DNA of 7,053 nucleotides, taken from Pelotomaculum sp. (lineage in GTDB: Bacteria; Bacillota; Desulfotomaculia; Desulfotomaculales; Pelotomaculaceae). Shown piece by piece: positions 1 to 5,523 of the stretch. The position numbers were made by a program, and so were the translations under genes. Location: NCBI GenBank assembly GCA_003489345.1, contig DNIT01000028.1:30559-37611 (forward strand), read 5' to 3'. Within the stretch, counting starts at the first letter, position 1; each line of letters starts with the position of its first letter. Below the pieces are notes generated by a model that saw only the letters and a list, made by a program, of their open reading frames with translations, was not told the DNA's origin and did not search any database.

Positions 1-1
1 A

Positions 2-1225
2 CTAACCAACACGTATTCCAACATACTCATACTTTCACCCGTATTAAAAGTACCGCCGGAAATGGAAAAAGAAATTACGGTGGTGGATTACCCGTTGCCC
101 GACCGCGAAGAATTAAAACGCATAATTGATGATATGGCGACGATGTACAAAGATAAAGCGGTTATTGACACAGATCCCTCTTTCAGAGAGGAACTGGTGG
201 ATGCTCTGCTAGGTATGACGCAAACAGAAGTAGAGAACATAATAGCCCGCGTTTTAGTTGTTGACGCCCGGCTAGACGCTAAGGATATACCCGAAATCAT
301 TCAGGAAAAAATACAGATTATCCGCAAATCCGGCGTGCTGGAGTTTTATCCCTTAAATGAGAGTTTGGATTCAATTGGCGGTCTGAGTACTTTGAAAAAG
401 TGGTTGTTGCGCAAGCGGGTCTGCTTTCAATCAAAAGCTCGTGAATACGGACTTGAGATGCCGAAAGGCGTACTGCTTACAGGCGTGCCGGGATGTGGCA
501 AGAGTCTGACTGCCAAAGCAGTTGCATCGGAGTGGAAAATGCCCCTGTTAAGGTTTGATATAGGCAAAGTGTTCGGGATGTATGTTGGCCAATCGGAAGA
601 AAATGTTCGCCGGGCTATCCAGACTGCTGAATCCATTGCGCCTTGTGTGCTGTGGATTGATGAGCTTGAAAAAGGCTTTGCCGGGGTGGGATTCACGGAT
701 ACGGATTCAGGTGTTACGTCCAGGGTTTTCGGTACGTTTATTACCTGGATGCAGGAGAAAATGAACCCTGTTTTTGTGGTCGCAACGGCTAACGATGTCT
801 CGAAACTACCGCCGGAACTTTTGCGCAAAGGAAGGTTTGATGAGATCTTTTTTGTTGATCTGCCGAACGCCAAAGAGAGGGAAGAAGTATTCTCTGTCCA
901 GATTAAGAAATTCAAACGCAACCCGGATATTTTTGATTTGTCAAGTCTGACCCGGTATTCGGAAGGATATACAGGCTCGGATATTAAGGGCGTAGTGAAG
1001 GCGGCGCTTGAGGAGGCCTTTTTGGACAATGGGCGAGAATTAACCACGGAAGACATCTTCCTCCAGATTAAACAGACGCTACCTCTTTCAGCAACGATGA
1101 AAGAACGGATAGACTCACTACGGAATTGGGCCGTAAACAGAGCCCGGCCCGCTTCTTCCCAATGGGAGGAAATACCTGTTCCCTCTATAGAGAATTTTTC
1201 CCAACGCCGCAAGCTGGAATTATAA
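2..1225 (+). CDS. Ycf46-type AAA+ ATPase (5' partial)
   Basis: This is an AAA+ ATPase expected to form a ring and use ATP to remodel a partner protein; the substrate is unknown. The frame is open from position 2, and the residues before the ATG at 62 read ILILSPVLKVPPEME, the kind of sequence that precedes the PLPDREEL segment in Ycf46-like proteins. The gene therefore starts upstream of the window and the ATG at 62 is internal. Counting from that Met: a helical region at 15-95, Walker A GVPGCGKS at 141-148, Walker B VLWIDE at 196-201, sensor-1 Asn244 in ATAND, arginine-finger candidates Arg255 and Arg258 in LLRKGRFDE, and a sensor-2 region around YTGSDIKGVVKAA. All catalytic elements are present, so the visible part looks functional. 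Ycf46 homologues occur in cyanobacteria and plastids as well as Firmicutes. No transmembrane segment or protease domain is visible, which argues against FtsH. It heads a co-directional cluster, with a 93-base gap to the next gene. Confidence 0.88.
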   Translation, partial: LTNTYSNILILSPVLKVPPEMEKEITVVDYPLPDREELKRIIDDMATMYKDKAVIDTDPSFREELVDALLGMTQTEVENIIARVLVVDARLDAKDIPEIIQEKIQIIRKSGVLEFYPLNESLDSIGGLSTLKKWLLRKRVCFQSKAREYGLEMPKGVLLTGVPGCGKSLTAKAVASEWKMPLLRFDIGKVFGMYVGQSEENVRRAIQTAESIAPCVLWIDELEKGFAGVGFTDTDSGVTSRVFGTFITWMQEKMNPVFVVATANDVSKLPPELLRKGRFDEIFFVDLPNAKEREEVFSVQIKKFKRNPDIFDLSSLTRYSEGYTGSDIKGVVKAALEEAFLDNGRELTTEDIFLQIKQTLPLSATMKERIDSLRNWAVNRARPASSQWEEIPVPSIENFSQRRKLEL

Positions 1226-1258
1226 AGTTAACCTTTATGATAGGAAACACGTTTGATG

Positions 1259-1287
1259 TTGACTTTATATAGCGACTGTAAATATTG
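1259..1287 (+). promoter_or_regulatory. possible weak promoter before the beta-helix gene
   Basis: TTGACT at 1259-1264 resembles a -35 box. An imperfect -10 candidate, AATATT, lies at 1281-1286 after 16 bases. The 93-base gap after the AAA+ gene leaves room for a secondary promoter, but the -10 match is poor and read-through from upstream is equally plausible. Confidence 0.25.
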
Positions 1288-1318
1288 CTTCAAGTCTTAG
1301 GCAAAGAGGAGCGGACAG

Positions 1319-2674
1319 ATGCGTTATATTGATTTGCCTAATCACTTAACTCTCTCTAATGGAAGAGCATTAAACTCAATTATTGATTTAGCGGAATTGC
1401 TTGAAAGCGAATCATCTTTGACAAGTGAGATCTTTTCTCTCCTGTGTGATCAGGATTTAGAAATATGGCTAAGACGGATCGGTGGGGAGAAGATAGCCGA
1501 TCAAGTTGAAGAAATACGACTGGCTGGGAAAGCATCAGATGATGCGATGGTTGAATTGCGTAAAATATTGGGCAAAGGTGTTAGCGGTGATGGAAACACG
1601 CTGATAAAAGCGCTCCAGGATGCACAACCCGGTATTACTCTTCGTATTGGCGCAGGGGTTTACAACCTGTCAGAACCGTTGCTGATTCAGAAATCCCTGG
1701 TTCTAGAAGGCCAGGGAAAAGAGCAAACGCGCATTGTAAGCGCATGTGCAGATAGTGTTTTAAAGCTGGAGGGCTATTGCAACTGGCGGATAAGCGGTAT
1801 CGCTTTTGAACATCATGGGATTGATGGGGCAGATGTTGTTGTAGTAAAAGATGGTCACCTGGTAATGAACTATTGTTTATGTAAAGGCGGTTCTGCTGAT
1901 TATCGTATTGGTGGGAATGGTTTGGCATTTTTGGATGGGGCTAAGGGAGAAATATCTAGATGCGGGTTTCGGGACAATGCATTTGGCATCTTGATTTCCG
2001 GTCAAAGCAACCCGATCTTAGTTGACAATCTCTGTCAGGATAATAAAATATCAGGAATTATCTATAGTGACATCTCAAGGGGGGTGGCCCGAAATAATGT
2101 GTGTATTGGAAATAAGATAGATGGTATTTGCGTGGTTAATCAGGGACAGCCAATGCTGGAGGGAAACCATTGCCGGGGGAATCAATATGGCATTGCTTAT
2201 TATCATTCTGAGGGTGGGAAAGCCTGTGACAATGAGTGTATAGGGAACGATTATGGTATTTATGTAGACGGTCAGGCACAGCCAGCACTGGAGGGTAACC
2301 GTTGCCGGGAGAACAAAATCATTGGCATTAAATACCGTGGCAGCTCAGGCGGAATAGCCCGTAATAACGAGTGTAGTGGTAACAAAGGCAAGGGTATTTC
2401 TGTGGGCGAGCAGGCACAGCCTTTACTGGAGGGCAACCGCTGCCGGGAGAACAAGGGTACTGGCATAAGTTATCATGATAGTTCAGGCGGGACAGCCCGC
2501 GGCAACGAGTGCAGTAAGAATGAAATTTTTGGTATTTATGCGGGCGAGCAGGTACTGTCTGTACTGGTGGGCAACCGTTGTTATAATAATAAGATCATCA
2601 ATATCTACGATCACCGGCATTTGCCCCCGGCATGGGCGGTATCTATAAGGGTGAAAGTCCCGACCGCTAAATAG
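1319..2674 (+). CDS. right-handed parallel beta-helix (NosD-like) repeat protein
   Basis: A 451-residue protein with two parts. Residues 1-85 form a mostly helical, charged domain containing LEIWLRRIGGEKIADQVEEI, which I cannot assign to a named family. From about residue 104 the pattern GITLRIGAGVYNLSEPLLI, followed by a hydrophobic Gly-rich turn, marks the cap of a right-handed beta-helix like those in NosD and periplasmic copper-binding proteins. Residues 234-434 are near-identical double coils of about 46 residues carrying EGNRCREN and ARNNEC motifs, with asparagine ladders and regularly spaced cysteines. There is no signal peptide, so unlike NosD this is probably cytoplasmic. The start is supported by GAGGAG at 1306-1311, 7 bases before the ATG. 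The last 17 residues (435-451) appear to be encoded by a group II intron-like stretch, so the native C-terminus was probably replaced. Its position between the AAA+ and radical SAM genes suggests a scaffold, substrate or recognition role, which is inference. Confidence 0.85.
   Translation: MRYIDLPNHLTLSNGRALNSIIDLAELLESESSLTSEIFSLLCDQDLEIWLRRIGGEKIADQVEEIRLAGKASDDAMVELRKILGKGVSGDGNTLIKALQDAQPGITLRIGAGVYNLSEPLLIQKSLVLEGQGKEQTRIVSACADSVLKLEGYCNWRISGIAFEHHGIDGADVVVVKDGHLVMNYCLCKGGSADYRIGGNGLAFLDGAKGEISRCGFRDNAFGILISGQSNPILVDNLCQDNKISGIIYSDISRGVARNNVCIGNKIDGICVVNQGQPMLEGNHCRGNQYGIAYYHSEGGKACDNECIGNDYGIYVDGQAQPALEGNRCRENKIIGIKYRGSSGGIARNNECSGNKGKGISVGEQAQPLLEGNRCRENKGTGISYHDSSGGTARGNECSKNEIFGIYAGEQVLSVLVGNRCYNNKIINIYDHRHLPPAWAVSIRVKVPTAK
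2018..2620 (+). repeat. 138-bp in-gene tandem repeat coding beta-helix double coils
   Basis: Equivalent codons of successive repeats start at 2018, 2156, 2288, 2426 and 2564, giving spacings of 138, 132, 138 and 138 bases (46, 44, 46 and 46 codons). The 132-base unit lacks one residue in each of its two coils. The 2288 and 2426 copies are the most alike at DNA level, which suggests recent duplication or gene conversion within the array. Confidence 0.8.
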
Positions 2675-2765
2675 AGGCAACCGTTAGATTAAGGCAAGGG
2701 GGTCCCGATCATGAGTAATCTTAAGGCTTCAGCAGCAAGCCTCCCGGCCGATAACCAGGAACCCG
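2621..2765 (+). mobile_element. group II intron 5'-end-like relic (domain I fragment)
   Basis: Several short stretches, in the right order, match what I remember of the 5' region of bacterial group II introns from Firmicutes: a GCCC/GGGC hairpin around CCGGCATGGGC at 2628-2638, GGGTGAAAGTCCC about 20 bases later, then AAGGCAAGGG-GTCC near 2693-2706, then an AATCT-AAGG-AGC-like stretch and an A-CAGGAACC element ending near 2762. The expected first bases GTGCG are degenerate (TTGCC at 2621). No intron-encoded reverse transcriptase and no domain V is present, so it cannot splice or move. The fragment straddles the end of the beta-helix gene and the start of the radical SAM ORF. The identification rests on recall of family sequence and covariance-like pairing seen by eye, not on a search. 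The boundaries, especially the 3' one, are approximate. Confidence 0.6.
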
Positions 2766-3346
2766 GACTATTGTTAAAGCGAGACCGATATTTAAACCTA
2801 CACGGATTTTGGCCGAAAAGCGAAGCGAACGGGCCTGGTCAACGAGCCGTAATCTGGCTACAAGGGTGTTCCATTCGCTGCTCAGGTTGTTTTAATACAG
2901 ACGCCCAAGCTTTCAATGCCGGCAACTCAGTTGAGGTAGAGAAGCTTTCCAGGCGCATTATAAACATAAGCGAACCCATCGAGGGTGTCACCATCAGCGG
3001 CGGAGAACCACTGGATCAGCGCCGTCCATTGTTGGCCCTGCTAAAGCAAATAAGGGAGAATACGTATTATTCTATTATTCTTTTTACCGGCTATACCTGG
3101 GAAGAAATTCAGTTCTTTCCGGAAACCCCGGAGCTCTTAGCCTGTATAGACGTAATTATTGCCGGCCGGTTTAATGCTGAAAAACGTATTGCCGCAAACT
3201 TGATTGGATCAACCAATAAGACGCTGCATTTCATTACCGGCCTTTACAATCTGCAGAATTTTTCAGATATACCTGTCGCTGAAATAAAAATTAGCACAGA
3301 TGGTATAGTATCAATTACAGGAATAGATCCACTGCTAATTAAGTAA
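2711..3346 (+). CDS. NrdG-like radical SAM / 4Fe-4S single-cluster protein
   Basis: A 211-residue radical SAM protein of the short, activase-like type, expected to bind one [4Fe-4S] cluster and cleave S-adenosylmethionine. The cluster motif CSIRCSGC gives Cys53, Cys57 and Cys60, in the CxxxCxxC spacing. The SAM-contacting GGEP motif is at 97-100 (TISGGEPLDQ). SEANGPGQRAVIWLQGC just before the cysteines is typical of NrdG/PflA-type activases. No glycyl-radical partner or ribonucleotide reductase lies next to it, so the true target is unknown. The ATG at 2711 has AAGGGGG at 2695-2701 upstream, but both this site and the first 18 or so codons seem to come from the intron-like relic. A TTG at 2771, with AGGA at 2757-2760, would give a product starting just before the conserved YLNLHGFWPKSEANGPG region, closer to the usual family N-terminus. 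The enzyme core looks intact under either start. Confidence 0.85.
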   Translation: MSNLKASAASLPADNQEPGLLLKRDRYLNLHGFWPKSEANGPGQRAVIWLQGCSIRCSGCFNTDAQAFNAGNSVEVEKLSRRIINISEPIEGVTISGGEPLDQRRPLLALLKQIRENTYYSIILFTGYTWEEIQFFPETPELLACIDVIIAGRFNAEKRIAANLIGSTNKTLHFITGLYNLQNFSDIPVAEIKISTDGIVSITGIDPLLIK

Positions 3347-3401
3347 GAGAATGGGCTATATTGGATCAGGAAGTGAACGTTAATTAATTAGATTTTGGTG
3401 C

Positions 3402-3407
3402 AAGGGG
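3402..3407 (+). promoter_or_regulatory. ribosome binding site that decides the DUF1257 start
   Basis: AAGGGG lies directly against an ATG at 3408, too close for initiation there, but sits 6 bases before the GTG at 3414. This supports the GTG as the true start. Confidence 0.6.
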
Positions 3408-3413
3408 ATGATT

Positions 3414-3830
3414 GTGATATCTCATCTTACACGATTAAAGATGAAAATTAAAGACCACGAGATGCTTATCCGTTGTTTTAAGGAAATGGGTTACCAGGTA
3501 CGGGAAGGCGGAGTTATTAATGGTTTTTTGGATGATCACAGTGTTGACATTGCCGTAACCATATCGTCCGGTTATGATATTGGTTTTGTTCGAGACACAG
3601 ATGGCACATATAATATAGTTACCGACTGGTGGCCTGATAAAAGCGCTTATGAAGACAGCTTTTCTAATCAACTAGCAGAAAATTTTTTTAAAAAGTTAGA
3701 ACAAAAAGTCCGCCAATCCTATGCTCTCAATAAAACCTTGGAACAATTAAAATACCAGGGCTATAATGTAATAAAAAAGGAACAGGCAGAGGATGGGACG
3801 ATAAAACTTCTGGCCCGGAGGTGGGCGTGA
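3414..3830 (+). CDS. DUF1257 (Ycf35-type) protein
   Basis: A 138-residue protein of the DUF1257 family, which includes plastid/cyanobacterial Ycf35; no biochemical function is established. I place the start at GTG 3414 rather than ATG 3408, because the Shine-Dalgarno spacing fits and because the resulting N-terminus, ISHLTRLKMKIKDHEML, matches the family's usual opening (MSHF-T-KTKIKD-like). The pattern that follows is also typical: a Gly-Tyr segment (MGYQVREGG), a VDIAVTI strand, a GYDIGFVRDTDGTYNIVTDWW core, and a C-terminal part ending LKYQGYNVIKKEQAEDGTIKLLARR. No membrane segment or signal peptide is present. Its stop codon overlaps the start of the DUF2997 gene by one base, which implies translational coupling and probably a shared complex. 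Co-occurrence with a Ycf46-like ATPase here mirrors what I recall from cyanobacteria, where both families are common. The family call is firm; the function is unknown. Confidence 0.82.
   Translation: MISHLTRLKMKIKDHEMLIRCFKEMGYQVREGGVINGFLDDHSVDIAVTISSGYDIGFVRDTDGTYNIVTDWWPDKSAYEDSFSNQLAENFFKKLEQKVRQSYALNKTLEQLKYQGYNVIKKEQAEDGTIKLLARRWA
3817..3823 (+). promoter_or_regulatory. ribosome binding site for the DUF2997 gene
   Basis: GGAGGTG ends 6 bases before the ATG at 3830, inside the end of the preceding gene. It favours ATG 3830 over the in-frame GTG at 3821, which lies within the site itself. Confidence 0.7.
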
Positions 3831-4027
3831 TGGATATGCAGGAAATTGAAATAACTATCAATTCAGAGGGGAAGATAACACTTATGGTAAAAGGAGCAAA
3901 AGGAAAGATCTGCATGGAACTCACGAAACCTTTGGAAGAAGCCCTGGCAGCCGAAGTAGAAAGCCGCTCCTATACTTCTGATTACTATGAAGGTGTTGCA
4001 ACAGGTCAGAAGAATAAAACAAAGTAA
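3830..4027 (+). CDS. DUF2997 family small protein
   Basis: A 65-residue acidic protein. The N-terminal half, EIEITINSEGKITLMVKGAKGK, reads as a beta-hairpin; it is followed by the diagnostic block GKICMELTKPLEEALA, then VESRSYTSDYYE and a short Lys-rich tail. This order is typical of DUF2997, a family of about this length with no known function that is often found beside DUF1257. The start is ATG 3830, set by GGAGGTG and overlapping the previous stop by one base (TGATG). It is the last recognisable gene of the cluster: transposase-like debris begins within about 15-20 bases of its stop codon. The lysine-rich end (GQKNKTK) may therefore be native or slightly altered by that insertion. The family assignment is from recall of the motif; the role is unknown, probably as a partner of the DUF1257 protein. 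Confidence 0.78.
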   Translation: MDMQEIEITINSEGKITLMVKGAKGKICMELTKPLEEALAAEVESRSYTSDYYEGVATGQKNKTK

Positions 4028-4040
4028 ATGCGGCTGCTGC

Positions 4041-4223
4041 TTGGAGCTGCACCATTTTTACCGGTCCCTTGATCTGCTTGCCGAACACAAGGAAAGCATC
4101 GAGCTTGAGCTGTTTAATCGTACTCAAACCTACTTTGACTTAAAAGTGGACATGATTTTCTGGGATACACCTCTACATGTCCTTGTCCTCGATCCGGCAG
4201 AACTGATTGCCAAAATGATCTAG
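4041..4223 (+). pseudogene. IS1634-like transposase fragment
   Basis: The stretch LHHFYRSLDLLAEHKESIE, followed by LFNRTQTYFDLKVDMIFWDT, resembles the segment before and across the first catalytic Asp of IS1634-family (DDE) transposases, where the consensus runs roughly as an LYRALD-LAEHKE-IE helix and a VDL-FYDTT strand. Only about 40 residues of a protein of 450 to 600 residues remain. After WDT the frame goes into an unrelated-looking tail (PLHVLVLD) and stops at 4223. The upstream part of the frame runs into the DUF2997 gene in another frame and has no plausible start. It is therefore a non-functional relic at the 3' edge of the gene cluster. No terminal inverted repeats were recognised. 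Confidence 0.65.
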
Positions 4224-4283
4224 AGCATAAATTTTAAGATTTATTTACCCCTACAATGAGTCCAAAATAATGATGTAAATAAC

Positions 4284-4323
4284 AGATCCCGTATCACTTT
4301 GATAGTGATACGGGATCTTTTTT
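4284..4323 (+). terminator. Rho-independent terminator
   Basis: A perfect 15-bp inverted repeat (arms 4284-4298 and 4304-4318, loop TTGAT) is followed by a T run at 4318-4323. It is oriented for + strand transcription arriving from the gene cluster and the transposase relic. The other side lacks a clean T run, so termination of the convergent - strand gene here would be weaker. Confidence 0.9.
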
Positions 4324-4385
4324 AAATTATTTGGGATTGTTGGATTCTGCCACTAACCTTTTGTTACAGCGGTCAATATTTCTTC

Positions 4386-4691
4386 CTACTCTATTTTTAC
4401 GTACAAAGCATTTTCTTCATTATTGAATACGGCGGGGAACTTTCCTTTTGTGGTAATTCCAAAATGATTAAAGAATCCACGGGCAAATAACTTTGTTTTC
4501 TTGATCGCTTGCCCCTCAGCAACTGCTTTAATTCTGATAGTTCTTGTGTCAGTATCAAACGCCAATTCGACATTCTCTGTTTGCAGTTTCTCCCTGGATA
4601 ACTTATTTAAGACTATCGAGTTCTTTGACAATGAAACAAGCGGAGCTTTTTCCGCTTTTTCTCCTCTTGGTTTATAAACCTCAAATGCCAT
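4386..4691 (-). CDS. small conserved-looking hypothetical protein
   Basis: A 101-residue soluble protein with no named domain that I can assign. It begins MAFEVYKPRGEKAEKAPLV, continues with SLSKNSIVLNKLSREKL, then a central strand-rich part (VELAFDTDTRTIRIKAV) and a C-terminal FARGFFNHFGITTKGKFPA region ending ALYVKIE. The layout of a charged N-terminus, short beta strands and a helix ending in FFNHFGI suggests a compact alpha/beta fold. I recall similar short proteins in spore-forming Clostridia but cannot name a family. Expression signals are excellent: GGAGGTG (complement of 4697-4703) lies 5 bases before the start, and a perfect TTGACA-17-TATAAT promoter lies upstream. It stands alone, convergent with the upstream cluster and divergent from the ECF region. 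That such signals survive between two decayed regions argues that it is a real, expressed gene. Confidence 0.75.
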   Translation of the reverse strand: MAFEVYKPRGEKAEKAPLVSLSKNSIVLNKLSREKLQTENVELAFDTDTRTIRIKAVAEGQAIKKTKLFARGFFNHFGITTKGKFPAVFNNEENALYVKIE

Positions 4692-4696
4692 AATAA

Positions 4697-4703
4697 CACC
4701 TCC
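4697..4703 (-). promoter_or_regulatory. ribosome binding site of the small - strand gene
   Basis: On the - strand this reads GGAGGTG, 5 bases before the ATG whose complement is 4689-4691. It fixes the start. Confidence 0.8.
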
Positions 4704-4725
4704 AACTTTATAATATTCAATCGTA

Positions 4726-4754
4726 ATTATAGCTAATGATACTTATTTTGTCAA
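4726..4754 (-). promoter_or_regulatory. consensus sigma-A type promoter
   Basis: Read on the - strand, TTGACA (complement of 4749-4754) and TATAAT (complement of 4726-4731) are both perfect matches and are separated by exactly 17 bases. Transcription would start near 4719, giving a leader of about 27 bases. No operator-like inverted repeat is evident, so expression is probably strong and constitutive. Confidence 0.88.
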
Positions 4755-4855
4755 ATTAACACAGTTCAATAAGTATACTTGCTTAACCACATAAAGATAC
4801 CGATTCATTCTAATATTTTATTTATCCAAGTTTTACCAATGAAATTTGCTTAATA

Positions 4856-4920
4856 GCATTAAAGGGTCATTTTACGATTCCGGCTGAAATGCGGGAACGC
4901 CTCGGGATAAGTGAAGACAC
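4856..4920 (+). pseudogene. AbrB/MazE-type swapped-hairpin domain fragment
   Basis: In the frame starting at 4856 the translation reads ALKGHFTIPAEMRERLGIS and then EDT. This matches the heart of the AbrB/SpoVT/MazE N-terminal DNA-binding domain (SKGQ-TIP-EIRE-LGI-EGD). The usual first strand and start codon are missing (the frame is closed by TAA at 4811 and holds no ATG before the motif), and the second half of the domain is replaced at about 4921 by ecfA sequence in another frame. It is a fossil of about 20 codons, probably the stub of a transition-state regulator or antitoxin gene left by a deletion. Confidence 0.6.
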
Positions 4921-4923
4921 TAG

Positions 4924-5523
4924 GAGCTTCGACGCAAATGCGGCATGGTGTTCCAAAATCCGGACAACCAGTTTGTGTCTTCCATCGTGTACGAGGACAT
5001 CGCTTTTGGTCTGGAAAACTACGATACCCCAGCCGAACAGATTCCATGCAAAGTGGATGAGGCTCTGGAATTGGTGAGGATGCCCGGCGCGGGGAAATGG
5101 TCCACACACATGCTGTCCGGCGGGCAAAAGCAGCGTATCGCACTGGCCGGTGTTTTGGCTGTGGATGCGGATATCATCATCTTTGACGAAGCGACCAGCA
5201 TGCTTGACCCTCCTGGGAAGCGGGAGGTTATGGAGACAGTCCACCGCCTCCATATACAGGAGCGCAAGACCATCATCCTAATCTCTCATGATATGGAAGA
5301 TGCGGTATTCGCCGACAGGGTCTGCGTCATGGCGGAGGGGCAAATACTTTCCGTGGGGACGCCGCGGGAGATCTTGACGGATCGCGCTCTAATGGCTTCG
5401 GCAGGGCTGAGGCCTCCCTTGTCCGTACAGTTTTATTATGATTTATGGGAGGCTGGTATTAAACTACGCCGTTGCCCGTTGACTGAGGAAGAGCTGGTGG
5501 AAGAATTATGCCAATTGTATTAG
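4924..5523 (+). pseudogene. ecfA1: EcfA-type ECF transporter ATPase, 5'-truncated
   Basis: The C-terminal two thirds of an energy-coupling factor ATPase (CbiO/EcfA family), which normally pairs with a second EcfA to power vitamin or metal uptake. Homology begins at ELRRKCGMVFQNPDNQ, upstream of the ATG at 4945, but a TAG at 4921-4923 closes the frame. With 199 residues left against the usual 270-285, the Walker A loop and the first strands are gone. Retained, counting from Met 4945: the Q-loop FQNPDNQ, signature LSGGQKQR at 57-64, Walker B IIIFDEA at 77-83 with Glu82, the D-loop SMLDP and switch His115. No ribosome binding site is correctly spaced before 4945. The upstream side of the junction is an AbrB-like stub, so a deletion probably removed the 5' part and any preceding gene. 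It overlaps the next ATPase gene by 16 bases. A protein from this ORF could not bind ATP normally. Confidence 0.82.

Noticed and set aside
62..64. ATG as start of the AAA+ ATPase
   Set aside because: The frame continues upstream with family-like residues, and no ribosome binding site precedes the ATG.
427..1212. Long - strand open frame opposite the AAA+ gene
   Set aside because: It mirrors a well-supported ATPase on the + strand, its protein has no recognisable motifs, and its composition is that of an antisense shadow.
2018..2620. CRISPR-like array
   Set aside because: The repeats are contiguous in a coding frame with a 46-codon period and have no unique spacers; they encode beta-helix coils.
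3987..4040. Coding start of the transposase-like frame at ATG 3987
   Set aside because: This part lies inside the DUF2997 gene in another frame and shows no transposase similarity; the similarity begins near 4044.
4760..4855. Possible promoter or regulatory RNA before the ecf fragment
   Set aside because: The stretch is AT-rich, but I see no paired -35/-10 boxes, riboswitch-like conserved core or stable hairpin.
4945..4947. ATG as a genuine start of a short ATPase
   Set aside because: EcfA homology begins upstream at 4924, no properly spaced ribosome binding site exists, and the product would lack Walker A.
4889..5077. Short + strand frame continuing from the AbrB-like stub
   Set aside because: After about 4920 it is an out-of-frame reading of the EcfA gene, so only the short 5' part has meaning.
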